From: Streptomyces avermitilis MA-4680 = NBRC 14893 | GTDB lineage: Bacteria; Actinomycetota; Actinomycetes; Streptomycetales; Streptomycetaceae | Reading direction: 5' to 3' | Assembly (NCBI RefSeq): GCF_000009765.2 | Contig: NC_003155.5 | Location: 5,084,001 to 5,148,000 of the forward strand | Length of the DNA: 64,000 nucleotides | Part shown: positions 35,427 through 44,248 of the stretch, in pieces | How the letters are laid out: the number at the start of each line of letters is the position of its first letter | Position numbering within the stretch: the stretch's first letter is position 1 | Translations under genes and position numbers: made by a program | The notes under the pieces: model-generated | Database searches by the model: none | The model's input: only the letters and a program-made list of their open reading frames with translations | What the model was told of the DNA's origin: nothing

Positions 35427-37623
35427 CGGAGTTCTCCTTCGTGAGGTGCTCCCAGTCGGTGACGACCGGGGCGAGGTCCCCCTTGAGCCACAAGGGGAGC
35501 TGGTCGCGGTGGTGCGGTGAGCCGGGGACACCCGAGGCGCCGAACGGGACCACCCAGCGGCTGTCCTCGCGCCGTGCGAGGTCCCAGACGTAGCGGGCGG
35601 CGGGGCCGCGCGCACTGAGGTCGGTCAGCCCCGGGACCGCGGAGGTGCACAGCACGCAGTCGTGGTCGCCCGACAGACCGGGTTCGTCGTACGCGTACGA
35701 GGCGGGCGAGGCCGGCGCGGCGTACGCGGCGGTGGGGAGCGCGCGCCAGGGGGCCAGGCGGTGGGTGTCGCCCCAGGTGCCGGACGCTCCCGCCGCCTTG
35801 ACCGTCTCCGCGGCCGCCTTCCCGGCCGTCTCCGCGGCCACCTCCGCGACGGCCTCCCGGACGACGGCGGCGCGGTCGATGCCGTACAGCTCGTCCGCCT
35901 TCAGCAGGTTTTCGAGGGCGAAGCCGACGCGGGGGAGGAGGGCGAGCCAGGGGCGGAAGACCTCCGGGTAGGCGGGCGGGTCGGTCAGCGCGGTGAAGGC
36001 GGGGTGCGCGGCCAGGCGCCGTACGACCGCGCCGCGCAGCTCCGCGTACTGGGCCGCCTCCGTGCTGGCGGCCGTCATCCGGCGGTCCCAGCTCAGGAGG
36101 CGGTCGCGCAGGGCGGACGCCTGCGGGGTCAGGCCGTCGAGGGCGGCCAGGTGGTCCAACAGGGCTCCCGCGGAGGCGAGATGGGTGTCCATGTGGATGG
36201 CCGCCATGTCCGGGGCCGACCAGGTGGGCCGCTCCTCCAGCAGTTCGCGGATGCGGGCCGCGCGGTGGGGCGGGGCGAACTCGACGCCGAGGGGGGTCGC
36301 CGGGCCGCGCTGGTTCGCCATCACGGCGAGGCCGTCCTCGACCGTCCCGCGCGGCATCTCGTGCCAGCCGTGCCACTCGTGACCGGGCTCCCAGGCGGGG
36401 ACGAGCCGCGTGCGGTTGTCCCGGCCGCGCAAGGGCACGTTTCCGGCGACGCGGTGCAGCAGACCGCCCTCGGTGTCCGCCGCCTGGACGACGTTCACCG
36501 GCTCGGCCCAGAGGTCGAACGCCCGGTCCACATCGGCGACCTCGCGGGCGCGCAGGAGGGGGAGGAGGGCGCTGAAGCCTAGGTCCTCGGTGACGCGGGG
36601 CGGGTAGCGGAGGCTGATCGGATCGTCGCCGCTTCCGGTGACGCCGCCGATGACGACGGGCCCGCGGGCGGTCTCGATCACCTCCACCTCGACCGGGTCG
36701 CCCCCGGCCACCTCGACCGTCTCCGTGTGCCGCGCCGCGGGCCGCCACGTGCCGTCCGGGTCCAGGGCCTCGACGCCCGCCCCGCCCCCGGCTCCGTCCC
36801 CGGTCCCGGTCCCGTCTCCGATTCCGTTCCCGTTCCCGTTCCCGTCCGGGGTGCGCCGCAGCCGCTCGCGGTACAGGTCCTGGTAGTCCGCCATCGCGTT
36901 GGTGATGGCCCAGGCGACCTTGCCCGTGTGGGCGAAGTGGGCGATGCCGGGAACGCCCGGGACGGCGAGGCCGACGACGTCGAACTCGGGGCAGGAGAGG
37001 CGGATCTGCTGGTAGACGCCGGGGTCCTCGATGAAGCGGTGCGGGTCGCCCGCGATGACCGGCTGCCCGGTGACCGTCCGTTCGCCGCTCACCAGCCAGC
37101 CGTTGCTGCCGGCGGTGCCCGGCCCGTCGGTGGCGAACAGACCGACCGCCTCGTCACCCAGCCGCCGTACGACCTCCTCGCGCCACAGCTTGGCGGGGAA
37201 GCCGGCGAACAGGATGTGCGTACCGAGCCAGACGCCCAGCGGAGTCCAGGGCTCCCAACGGCCGGGGACCAGACCGGTGGCCGCGAACTCCGGTGCGCGG
37301 CGGGCCCCTTCGGCCAGACCCTCGTTGACACCGTCCACGTACGCCCGGACCCAGTCCGCCGTCTCCGGGTCCGTCCGCTCCAGGGCGGCGAAGCAGCGTC
37401 TGGCCGTGTCGTCGAGGCGGGACCGTCTCGCGAACACGTCCCAGGCCGCGGCCTCCGTACCGAGGAAGGACGCCGAGGTGCCCCGCGCGCGATGCCGCTC
37501 GACCTCCAGCTGCCACGCCCGGTCGACGGCCGTGACCCGGCCCTGGGCGCGGGCGAGTTCGCGTGCGCCGCCGGCCCGCAGATGCGGGATGCCCCAGGCG
37601 TCGCGGTAGATCTCGATGGTCAC
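35416..37623 (-). CDS. Penicillin acylase family protein (S45 Ntn-hydrolase)
   Basis: 735 residues, GTG start with GGGGA upstream. It begins IEIYRDAWGIPHLRA, the S45 alpha-chain signature (DxWGxPHxxA). The linker ends at GSNGWLVSG, where Ser becomes the nucleophile after autocleavage (about residue 170). Beta-chain features follow (AGDPHRF, PGVPGIAHFAHTGKVAWAITNAMADYQDLY, MANQRGPATPL). No signal peptide is visible, unlike periplasmic acylases. A GNGNGIGDGTGTG run is a variable loop. First gene of a four-gene operon with a consensus iron box 19 bp upstream. Similar acylases act on siderophore side chains (PvdQ, DesG), the favoured reading here. Confidence 0.88.
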   Translation of the reverse strand: MTIEIYRDAWGIPHLRAGGARELARAQGRVTAVDRAWQLEVERHRARGTSASFLGTEAAAWDVFARRSRLDDTARRCFAALERTDPETADWVRAYVDGVNEGLAEGARRAPEFAATGLVPGRWEPWTPLGVWLGTHILFAGFPAKLWREEVVRRLGDEAVGLFATDGPGTAGSNGWLVSGERTVTGQPVIAGDPHRFIEDPGVYQQIRLSCPEFDVVGLAVPGVPGIAHFAHTGKVAWAITNAMADYQDLYRERLRRTPDGNGNGNGIGDGTGTGDGAGGGAGVEALDPDGTWRPAARHTETVEVAGGDPVEVEVIETARGPVVIGGVTGSGDDPISLRYPPRVTEDLGFSALLPLLRAREVADVDRAFDLWAEPVNVVQAADTEGGLLHRVAGNVPLRGRDNRTRLVPAWEPGHEWHGWHEMPRGTVEDGLAVMANQRGPATPLGVEFAPPHRAARIRELLEERPTWSAPDMAAIHMDTHLASAGALLDHLAALDGLTPQASALRDRLLSWDRRMTAASTEAAQYAELRGAVVRRLAAHPAFTALTDPPAYPEVFRPWLALLPRVGFALENLLKADELYGIDRAAVVREAVAEVAAETAGKAAAETVKAAGASGTWGDTHRLAPWRALPTAAYAAPASPASYAYDEPGLSGDHDCVLCTSAVPGLTDLSARGPAARYVWDLARREDSRWVVPFGASGVPGSPHHRDQLPLWLKGDLAPVVTDWEHLTKENSDDR

Positions 37624-37641
37624 GAACCGTCCCCAATTCTT

Positions 37642-37660
37642 TCAGGTTAGGCTAACCTAA
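37642..37660 (-). promoter_or_regulatory. Iron box (DmdR/IdeR-type operator)
   Basis: TCAGGTTAGGCTAACCTAA matches the actinobacterial iron-box consensus TTAGGTTAGGCTAACCTAA at 18 of 19 positions. It ends 19 bp upstream of the penicillin acylase start. Binding of the Fe(II)-loaded repressor here would shut the operon when iron is plentiful. Confidence 0.88.
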
Positions 37661-37846
37661 CTTCGATTGCGGCGAAATCGTACGCGAGGGGTGGGAAACG
37701 AGGGGAACAGGGGCAGCACAACGGCCACGGACCCGACGGCGTACGACCGCGGGGAACCGGCTCGGGCCGCGCGCACTCCCCGAAGCGGCGGGCGAGCGCA
37801 CCGGGGACGGCGCGCGGCCCGAGCCGGTAGGCGCGATCATCGGTCC

Positions 37847-38473
37847 ATGGACCCCAAGCACCCCAAGAGCGTCACGCTCCATCTCGCCCAGCAGCCCGAG
37901 GCCGACGAACTGCTGGGGCGCAGCCCGCTGGCCGTGATGATCGGGATGCTGCTGGACCAGCAGGTGCCGATGGAGTGGGCCTTCGCCGGGCCGTACACCA
38001 TCGCCCAGCGGATGGGCACGGACGATCTCGACGCGCACGAGATCGCGGCGTACGACCCCGAGGCCTTCGCGGAACTCCTGTCCAGGAAACCGGCCGTGCA
38101 CCGCTACCCCGGGTCCATGGCCAAGCGGATCCAGCAGCTGTGCCAGTACCTGGTGGAGCACTACGGCGGTGACGCGAGCGCGGTGTGGGAGGGCGTGGAG
38201 AGCGGCGCGGAACTGCTGCGGCGGCTGAAGGAACTGCCCGGCTTCGGGGCTCAGAAGGCACAGATCTTCCTGGCCCTGCTGGGCAAGCAGTTCGGCGTGC
38301 GGCCCCCGGGATGGCGGGAGGCGGCGGGACCGTACGGCGAGCCGAAGGCGTTCCGCTCGGTCGCCGACATCACCGGGCCCGAGTCGCTGGCCAAGGTGCG
38401 GGCGCACAAGCAGGAACTGAAGGCGGCGGCCAAGGCGGAGAAGGCCGCGAAGTCCCCGAAGACGGGGAAGTAG
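37847..38473 (+). CDS. HhH-GPD-type base-excision repair protein
   Basis: 208 residues from the ATG at 37847. It contains PLAVMIGMLLDQQVPMEWAFAGPYTIAQRMG and the helix-hairpin-helix LKELPGFGAQKAQIFLALLGKQF, after which the catalytic-Asp region is diverged. Streptomyces copies are annotated HhH-GPD base excision repair proteins; the lesion recognised is unknown. A Lys/Ala-rich tail (KAAAKAEKAAKSPK) probably adds DNA affinity. It diverges from the iron-box operon, 187 bp from the operator. Confidence 0.82.
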   Translation: MDPKHPKSVTLHLAQQPEADELLGRSPLAVMIGMLLDQQVPMEWAFAGPYTIAQRMGTDDLDAHEIAAYDPEAFAELLSRKPAVHRYPGSMAKRIQQLCQYLVEHYGGDASAVWEGVESGAELLRRLKELPGFGAQKAQIFLALLGKQFGVRPPGWREAAGPYGEPKAFRSVADITGPESLAKVRAHKQELKAAAKAEKAAKSPKTGK

Positions 38474-38538
38474 CCGGCAGGTCAGCCGGTCGGCTCACCC
38501 CGGTGGCAGGGACGGCGGGCGCGTTCACAGCATGGGGC

Positions 38539-39207
38539 ATGACCGAGGCACCGAACGGCTCTCCCAGGGGTCCCCAGTACGACGACCGGCGCGTGCACGC
38601 GGCCGCCCGTGATCCGCTGGCCGACCGCTCCGGCCGCGATGCCGTCGAGGGCCCCCTCCACGTACTGTCCCGCACCGCCTGGCACTCCCTCCTGGTCGCC
38701 GGGATCGCGGCGCTCGTCCTGGGCGTCATGGTGCTGGCCTGGCCGGAGACGACGCTGGTCGTGGCGGGCGTGCTCTTCGGGCTCTACCTCCTCTTCAGTG
38801 GGGTGCTCCAACTGGCCTCCGCCTTCGGGACGCACGTCGCGACCTCCCTGCGGGTCATGGCGTTCATCAGCGGCACCCTGTCGATCCTGCTGGGGCTGTT
38901 CTGCCTCCGCGGGGCGATGCAGTCGATCCTGCTGCTCGCGCTGTGGATCGGCATCGGCTGGCTGTTCCGCGGAGTCACCCTGACCCTGGCCGCCGCGTCC
39001 GACCCCGAGGCGCCGGCCCGCGGCTGGCAGATCGTCCTGGGCATCGTCAGCTTCCTGGCGGGGATCGTGCTGATCGTGTCCCCGTTCACCTCGGTCGGCG
39101 TCCTCGCACTCGTCGGCGGCTGCTGGCTCATCGCGGTGGGCGTCACCGAGATCGTCACGGCGCTCCGCATCCGCCGGATCACCAAGCAGCTGCCGCCCGC
39201 ACTGTGA
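38539..39207 (+). CDS. HdeD/DUF308-family membrane protein
   Basis: 222 residues with six membrane helices in the DUF308 pattern (LLVAGIAALVLGVMVLAWPETTLVV; LFGLYLLFSGVLQLASAF; GTLSILLGLFCLRG; LLLALWIGIGWLFRGV; VLGIVSFLAGIVLIVSPFTS; LALVGGCWLIAVGVTEIV). The hydrophilic N-terminus is ~40 residues. HdeD is an acid-resistance membrane protein in E. coli; the role in Streptomyces is unknown. It follows the HhH-GPD gene by 65 bp. Confidence 0.85.
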   Translation: MTEAPNGSPRGPQYDDRRVHAAARDPLADRSGRDAVEGPLHVLSRTAWHSLLVAGIAALVLGVMVLAWPETTLVVAGVLFGLYLLFSGVLQLASAFGTHVATSLRVMAFISGTLSILLGLFCLRGAMQSILLLALWIGIGWLFRGVTLTLAAASDPEAPARGWQIVLGIVSFLAGIVLIVSPFTSVGVLALVGGCWLIAVGVTEIVTALRIRRITKQLPPAL

Positions 39208-39301
39208 CGGCGTCAACTCCGTGCCCCGCCCATACGCCAAGACGAGGGATCTCCCGGCCCGCCCGGTGAACCACCCCGGTCCGGCGGGGAGATCACGTCC
39301 C

Positions 39302-39640
39302 ATGAGCCCCGACCGGCGCCCCGCGCACTCGCCGCGCCGGCGTCCCCGGCTGCGGGTGCTGCTCATGCTGCTGCTCGCCCTGCTGGTCGCGGGGGCGCAC
39401 ACCGAGGCCCTGGCAGGGCCGGCCGCCGCGGTGTCCACCGAGTCGTACGGCGCGGAGCACGACGTACTCGGCACAGCGCTGCGCCCACCGGCGCGGCCCG
39501 GCCATCCCCGGACCGCCCCGCTGCGGCCTGCGCCCCGCGCCGTCGGATGCCCGCAGCCGTCGGCTCCCCTTCCCTTCGCCGTACGGCCGCCGCACTCCCC
39601 CGTGCTGCACGCCCTGCGCACGGTGGTCCTGCGCTGCTGA
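39302..39640 (+). CDS. Small exported or membrane-anchored hypothetical protein
   Basis: 112 residues from the ATG at 39302, with GGGGAG 9 nt upstream. A basic start (SPDRRPAHSPRRRPRLR) and a hydrophobic core (VLLMLLLALLVAGAHTEALA) form a signal peptide. The rest is Pro/Arg/Ala-rich without a recognisable domain, ending VVLRC. The function is unknown. Confidence 0.6.
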   Translation: MSPDRRPAHSPRRRPRLRVLLMLLLALLVAGAHTEALAGPAAAVSTESYGAEHDVLGTALRPPARPGHPRTAPLRPAPRAVGCPQPSAPLPFAVRPPHSPVLHALRTVVLRC

Positions 39641-39696
39641 CAGGACCGGTTCCCGAACCGGTCAGGTCACCCCATCAGCGACGCGAGGACACAGCC

Positions 39697-39837
39697 ATGC
39701 ACAGCGACCCGTACGCGGTCCTGCACGCGCTTCTGCGCGCGGAGGCCGTACGCAGTACGCCGAAGCCCAAGGCCCAGCCGAAGCAGTCGGCGAAGAAGCC
39801 GCAGCGGACGGCTCCGCACGGACAGGAACGCGAGTAA
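39697..39837 (+). CDS. Small basic hypothetical protein
   Basis: 46 residues starting MHSDPYAVLHALLRAEAVR, then a Lys/Pro/Gln-rich tail (KPKAQPKQSAKKPQR). A GAGGA SD lies 7 nt upstream. It is 56 bp after the previous small gene and just before a terminator. It is not recognised; the amphipathic N-terminal helix plus basic tail suggests nucleic-acid or membrane binding, but this is only inference. Confidence 0.55.
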   Translation: MHSDPYAVLHALLRAEAVRSTPKPKAQPKQSAKKPQRTAPHGQERE

Positions 39838-39843
39838 CGAGAC

Positions 39844-39870
39844 GGCGGCCGTCCCGAGGGGACGGCCGCC
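39844..39870. terminator. Bidirectional terminator
   Basis: GGCGGCCGTCCC, a GAG loop and GGGACGGCCGCC form a perfect 12-bp stem between the small basic gene (+) and the converging HerA-like gene (-). Confidence 0.85.
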
Positions 39871-39891
39871 CGCGCATCATCGTCGCGCGCC

Positions 39892-41484
39892 CTACCGTCT
39901 CCGCTTCGCGGTACCGAAGATCGAGCGGGTGATCTCCCGGCCGAGCTGAGTGCCCAGGGAGCGGGCCAGGGACTTGAAGACCCCGCTGCCGACCACCTGT
40001 TCGACGACCGAGGGCTCCTCGGCGGGAGCCGCGGTGCGCCCCCGGGCCGCGGGCTCCTCCTCCCGGCGGCCGGCCGCCTCCGCCTCCCGCGCCGTCAGCT
40101 TCTCGTACGCCGATTCCCGGTCGACCGCCCGCGCGTACCGCCCGTACAGGGGCGACGACTTCACCGCCTGGTCCAGTACGGCCGCGTCGACCGGCCCCAT
40201 CAGCGACTCCGGGGCCCGCAGCCGGGTCACCGCCACCGGCGTCGGCGCGCCCTTCTCGCTCAGTACGGTGACCACCGCCTCGCCGGTGCCCAGGCCCGTC
40301 AGGACCTCCTCCAGGTCGTACGCCGAGTTCGGGAACGTCTTCACCGTCGACTTCAGCGCCTTCTGGTCGTCGGGCGTGAAAGCGCGCAACGCATGCTGGA
40401 CACGGTTCCCGAGCTGGGCCAGGACGTCCGCCGGTACGTCCTTCGGGGTCTGCGTGACGAAGAAGACGCCGACCCCTTTCGAGCGAATCAGCCGGACGGT
40501 CTGCGTGATGGAGTCGAGGAACGCCTTCGACGCGTCGTTGAAGAGCAGATGCGCCTCGTCGAAGAAGAAGACGAGCTTCGGCTGATCCGCGTCACCGACC
40601 TCGGGGAGATCGTGGAAGAGGTCCGCGAGCAGCCACATCAGGAAGGTCGAGAAGAGCTGCGGCTTGTCCTGCACGGCCGGGAGTTCCAGGACCGAGACCG
40701 TGCCCCGGCCGTCGGACGCCGTGCGCAGCAGCTCACTCGTGTCGAACTCGGGTTCCCCGAAGAACGGGCTCATCCCCTGCGCCTCGAACGCCGTGAAGGA
40801 ACGCAGGATCACCCCGGCCGTGGCCGTGGAGATCCCGCCGAGGGCTTTCAGCTCCTGCTTGCCCTCGTCCGAGGTCAGGAAGGCGACCACGGCCCGCAGG
40901 TCCTTCAGGTCCACCAGCTCCAGACCCTTCTGGTCCGCGTAGTGGAAGATAAGGCCGAGCGACTGCTCCTGGGTCTGGTTGAGCTGGAGCACCTTGGACA
41001 GCAGGACCGGTCCGAAGCTGGTGATCGTGGCGCGTACGGGGATGCCGTGGCCCATGCCGCCCAGGGCGTAGAACTCGCTGGGAAAGCCGGCCGGCGCCCA
41101 CTCCTGGTGGACCTCGGCGGCCCGGCCGTGCACCCGGTCGTTCTCCCGGCCGGGCGCCGAGATGCCGGAGACGTCGCCCTTCACATCCGCGAGGAACACC
41201 GGCACGCCCTGCGCCGACAGCTGCTCGGCGATCAGTTGGAGCGTCTTGGTCTTGCCGGTGCCGGTGGCGCCCGCGACCAGCCCGTGCCGGTTGAGCATGG
41301 GCAGCGGGATGCGGATCTGCGCGTCCGGCAGGCACCGGCCGTCCCACAGGAGGGCGCCCAGATCGAGGGCGGGACCGGCGAAGGCGTACCCCGAAGCGAT
41401 CTTCAGGGCCTCCTGGGGAAGTGCGGGAGCACTCCCGGCCACCTCGGGGGTCTCGGCCTGCGGCACGGTCTCCCTGTCACTCAT
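39892..41484 (-). CDS. HerA-like ATPase (DUF853 family)
   Basis: 530 residues from the ATG at 41484; an in-frame ATG 14 codons upstream has a poorer SD. P-loop HerA/FtsK-type ATPase: LPMLNRHGLVAGATGTGKTKTLQ (Walker A), VFLADVKGDVSG, QTQEQSLGLIFHYAD, LVFFFDEAHLLF (Walker B) and VFFVTQTPKDVPADVLAQLGNRVQHALRAF. The C-terminal part is charged, ending QLGREITRSIFG. The family is widespread and soluble; no defence partner genes are adjacent, and the cellular role is unknown. Confidence 0.88.
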   Translation of the reverse strand: MSDRETVPQAETPEVAGSAPALPQEALKIASGYAFAGPALDLGALLWDGRCLPDAQIRIPLPMLNRHGLVAGATGTGKTKTLQLIAEQLSAQGVPVFLADVKGDVSGISAPGRENDRVHGRAAEVHQEWAPAGFPSEFYALGGMGHGIPVRATITSFGPVLLSKVLQLNQTQEQSLGLIFHYADQKGLELVDLKDLRAVVAFLTSDEGKQELKALGGISTATAGVILRSFTAFEAQGMSPFFGEPEFDTSELLRTASDGRGTVSVLELPAVQDKPQLFSTFLMWLLADLFHDLPEVGDADQPKLVFFFDEAHLLFNDASKAFLDSITQTVRLIRSKGVGVFFVTQTPKDVPADVLAQLGNRVQHALRAFTPDDQKALKSTVKTFPNSAYDLEEVLTGLGTGEAVVTVLSEKGAPTPVAVTRLRAPESLMGPVDAAVLDQAVKSSPLYGRYARAVDRESAYEKLTAREAEAAGRREEEPAARGRTAAPAEEPSVVEQVVGSGVFKSLARSLGTQLGREITRSIFGTAKRRR

Positions 41485-41589
41485 CTCAGGCCCCTGTTCC
41501 CGATTTGCACCGCTTTGCTGCGTCATTTCCAGCGTCGCACTCCGTCGTGCTGGCTGCGCCCGGAAGGTCTTGACCGGTAGGCTTTCCGT

Positions 41590-41886
41590 GTGATCTTCAA
41601 GCGCATCGGAAACGGCCGGCCGTACCCCGACCACGGCCGGGAAAGCACCCGGCAGTGGGCGGACGTCGCGCCGCGCCCGGTCCGCCTCGATCAGCTCGTG
41701 ACGACCAAGGGCCAACTCGACCTGGAAACGCTGCTCGCCGAGGACTCCACGTTCTACGGCGACCTCTTCGCGCACGTCGTGAAGTGGCAGGGCGACCTGT
41801 ACCTGGAGGACGGGCTGCACCGCGCCGTCCGCGCGGCACTCCAGCAGCGCCAGGTACTGCACGCACGCGTGCTCGAACTGGACTGA
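41590..41886 (+). CDS. Small ParB/Srx-like conserved protein
   Basis: 98 residues, GTG start. The part VRLDQLVTTKGQLDLETLLAEDSTFYGDLFAHVVKWQGDLYLEDGLHRAVRAALQQRQVLHARV resembles the ParB N-terminal fold, where xxxxDGxHRxxA is the phosphate-binding element; here it is LEDGLHRAVRA. It is highly conserved in Streptomyces in this setting, but its function is unassigned. It is divergent from the HerA-like gene, with starts ~105 bp apart. Confidence 0.75.
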   Translation: MIFKRIGNGRPYPDHGRESTRQWADVAPRPVRLDQLVTTKGQLDLETLLAEDSTFYGDLFAHVVKWQGDLYLEDGLHRAVRAALQQRQVLHARVLELD

Positions 41887-42008
41887 CACCCGCGGCCCGG
41901 CCCGAGACCGGCCGGGAGCGCCCGCGCGTTGCCCCTTTCGGGTTGGACTGGGCACCGGGCAATGATCATTTAGTAGGAATCGCAGCGCGGGCACACTACG
42001 CTGCGCCC

Positions 42009-42662
42009 ATGAGCATGCTGACTCCCCCTGGCATGGGCGGCGAGTACCGGATCACGGGGGACAAATACCCGCGGATGCGCCGCCCCCGAGGGCGCCGCAG
42101 GCTCGTGTTCGCGGTCATCGCGTCCGCGGCCGCGCTGGGCCTGATCGGCTGGGGCACCCTGCAGCTCATCGACGTCTTCACGGGCGGCGGCGACCGGGCG
42201 ACCGCCGCGAGCTCCAAGGCGCACTGCGCGACCGGGGCGAGCCCCTCCGCCACCCCGACCACAGCCGCGGCGAAGGCACTTCCCGAGCCGGGGAAGATCA
42301 CCGTCAACGTCTTCAACGCCACGCCCCGCAGCGGGCTCGCCAAGAAGACCGCGGACGAGCTGAAGAAGCGCGGCTTCCGCATCGGCGACGTGGGCAACGC
42401 GACGAGTGAGTACGACAAGAAGGTCAAGGGCGTCGGCATACTGTTCGGCCCCGAGGCCTCCCTCGACACCTCGCTGCCGGTCCTCGGCACGCAGCTCGCC
42501 GACGCCGAGCGCCGCACGGACGCGGGCCGCAAGGGCACGGCCGTCGACCTGATCATCGGCACCGGCTTCAAGGCGCTGACGAGCAAGGCGGACGCCGACA
42601 AGGCCCTGGCCGAGCTGACCGGTCCCGCGCCGACGTCCACCGCCACGAAGAAGAACTGCTAG
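42009..42662 (+). CDS. LytR C-terminal domain protein
   Basis: 217 residues. The cytoplasmic N-terminus (GEYRITGDKYPRMRRPRGRRR) leads to one membrane helix (LVFAVIASAAALGLIGWGTLQLIDVF) and a Ser/Thr/Pro spacer. The exported LytR_C domain follows (ITVNVFNATPRSGLAKKTADELKKRGFRIGDVGNATSEYDKKVKGVGILFGPEA, in parts). LytR_C domains accompany wall-polymer ligases; stand-alone copies probably bind cell-wall material. It is downstream of and co-directional with the ParB-like gene. Confidence 0.88.
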   Translation: MSMLTPPGMGGEYRITGDKYPRMRRPRGRRRLVFAVIASAAALGLIGWGTLQLIDVFTGGGDRATAASSKAHCATGASPSATPTTAAAKALPEPGKITVNVFNATPRSGLAKKTADELKKRGFRIGDVGNATSEYDKKVKGVGILFGPEASLDTSLPVLGTQLADAERRTDAGRKGTAVDLIIGTGFKALTSKADADKALAELTGPAPTSTATKKNC

Positions 42663-42676
42663 CAGCCACGCGCACC

Positions 42677-42839
42677 GGGGCTGCTCAGCAGTGCCGGTCA
42701 ACGGGGCTGCTCAGCAGTGCCGGTCAACGGGGCTGCTCAGCAGTGCCGGTGCGTCCGAACCGCTCAGCAGTCCCGTACGCCAGAAACCGCTCAGCAGTCC
42801 CGTACGCCAGAAACCGCTCGGCGATCCCGTACGCGGAAC
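42677..42839. repeat. Compound tandem repeat: 26 bp x3 then 27 bp x3
   Basis: GGGGCTGCTCAGCAGTGCCGGTCAAC begins at 42677, 42703 and 42729. Then ACCGCTCAGCAGTCCCGTACG-type units start at 42759, 42786 and 42813. Both share CTCAGCAGT, so the second array looks derived from the first. It lies between the converging LytR_C and upp genes. Confidence 0.9.
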
Positions 42840-42875
42840 CGCGCGGCAGCCCCCTACGGCGTCCCGCTGGTGCTC

Positions 42876-43511
42876 CTACTCGGCAGCCCCGTACATCCGG
42901 TCCCCCGCGTCTCCCAGGCCGGGGACGATGTAGCCGTGCTCGTTGAGGCGCTCGTCGACCGAGGCCGTCACGACCGTGACCGGCGTGCCCGCCAGGTCGC
43001 GCTCCATGATCTCGACGCCCTCCGGGGCGGCGAGCAGCACCACGGCGGTCACATCGTCCGCACCGCGCTTGATCAGCTCCTGGATCGCCGCCACGAGGGT
43101 GCCGCCGGTGGCCAGCATCGGGTCCAGGACGTACACCTGACGCCCGGAAAGGTCGTCCGGCATCCGGGTCGCGTACGTGGACGCCTGGAGCGTCTCCTCG
43201 TCGCGCACCATGCCCAGGAAGCCCACCTCGGCGGTCGGCAGCAGCCGGACCATGCCGTCGAGCATGCCGAGACCGGCGCGCAGGATCGGCACGACCAGCG
43301 GGCGCGGGTGGGACAGCCTGACGCCCGTGGTCGGGGCGACCGGGGTCACGATGTCGACCTGCTCGGTGCGCACGTCCCGGGTGGCCTCGTAGGCGAGCAG
43401 GGTGACCAGCTCGTCGGCGAGCCGACGGAAGGTCGGGGAGTCGGTGCGCTGGTCGCGGAGAGTGGTGAGCTTGTGGGCGACCAGGGGGTGGTCGACGACG
43501 TGGAGACGCAT
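42876..43511 (-). CDS. upp: Uracil phosphoribosyltransferase
   Basis: Salvages uracil to UMP with PRPP. 211 residues from MRLHVVDHPLVAHKLTTLRD. Family motifs include VPILRAGLGMLDG, the PRPP loop VYVLDPMLATGGTLVAAI, and the uracil-binding end HGYIVPGLGDAGDRMYG. Full length; ATG start. Transcribed alone toward the tandem-repeat array. Confidence 0.97.
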   Translation of the reverse strand: MRLHVVDHPLVAHKLTTLRDQRTDSPTFRRLADELVTLLAYEATRDVRTEQVDIVTPVAPTTGVRLSHPRPLVVPILRAGLGMLDGMVRLLPTAEVGFLGMVRDEETLQASTYATRMPDDLSGRQVYVLDPMLATGGTLVAAIQELIKRGADDVTAVVLLAAPEGVEIMERDLAGTPVTVVTASVDERLNEHGYIVPGLGDAGDRMYGAAE

Positions 43512-43701
43512 GCCCTAACAGTAACCGGGCTCCCCGGGCCCACCACCGGCCCGCCGGGCAAGGCCCCCTGCTGAGGCCGCCCGCCCGTCACCCACAGCCA
43601 CCTTGCTCGAGGGGATCCACACCCGCCCCTTTCGATCCACGAGGGCATCAAACCGGCCATCAGGGGGAAAGTGGGAGGGACGTACCTGGGGTGGTGTGCC
43701 T

Positions 43702-43884
43702 ATGCCGGAGCGGAACGGCAACTCGACGGAACAGCGGGAGACCGAGGCAGAGCGCAGGCGGCGCCGGGCCCAGTTCCTGCGGGAACTCACGGAGGCCCGG
43801 GAGCTGCGCGAGCGCGTCCAGCCCCGCCGCGCCAAGGCCGCCCGCCTTCGCCGCGCCATGCGCATGCGCACCTTCCGCTGGTAG
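43702..43884 (+). CDS. Small arginine-rich hypothetical protein
   Basis: 60 residues starting MPERNGNSTEQRETEAERRRRRAQ, then FLRELTEARELRERVQ and RRAKAARLRRAMRMRTFRW. It is predicted helical and very basic. The codon bias and an upstream initiation region favour a real gene; a GTG two codons earlier is possible. It is not recognised; an RNA- or DNA-binding role would be a guess. Confidence 0.55.
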   Translation: MPERNGNSTEQRETEAERRRRRAQFLRELTEARELRERVQPRRAKAARLRRAMRMRTFRW

Positions 43885-44248
43885 CCGCGCCCGGCGCGCG
43901 CCCACCGCAAAGGACCCGCAGCGGCGCAATGAGGCCTGCTCCACAGGGTGATCGCGCCCACGCCGTGGTGTGGCCGCATGCATATGCGGCGTCCCCGGCC
44001 GCGTACGATCCACCCGTGGCGGCTACGAGTGCGCTGGTGGGCCCGAGAGCAAGCGAACCGTGGGGGCGCGCCCCCGACGGCGACCGAGCGATCAAAACAG
44101 CCAGACACAGCAGGCCGAAGACGTCCCCTGAACGCTCTCTTTCTGCCACGATTCCGAGTGGGCGGGGCTCGGAGCAGCACTCCCCGTCCACAAACCTCCG
44201 CCGGGGGGACCCCCAACCGGCACACCTATGACCAGTGGGAGAGTCACG
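43885..44248. other. 364-bp stretch without a convincing gene
   Basis: Open frames cross it but none has a good start with normal codon bias. It probably holds the promoter of the tRNA adenosine deaminase pair. The SD GGGAG at 44237-44241 belongs to the next gene. Confidence 0.5.

Noticed and set aside
37642..41484. HerA-like ATPase as a HerA-based antiphage system
   Set aside because: No nuclease, DUF4297 or Sir2 partner lies next to it; DUF853 proteins are widespread in Streptomyces core genomes.
43671..44231. 186-codon plus-strand ORF between upp and the deaminase-associated gene
   Set aside because: It overlaps the better small Arg-rich ORF in another frame, has no initiation signal and shows no conserved sequence.
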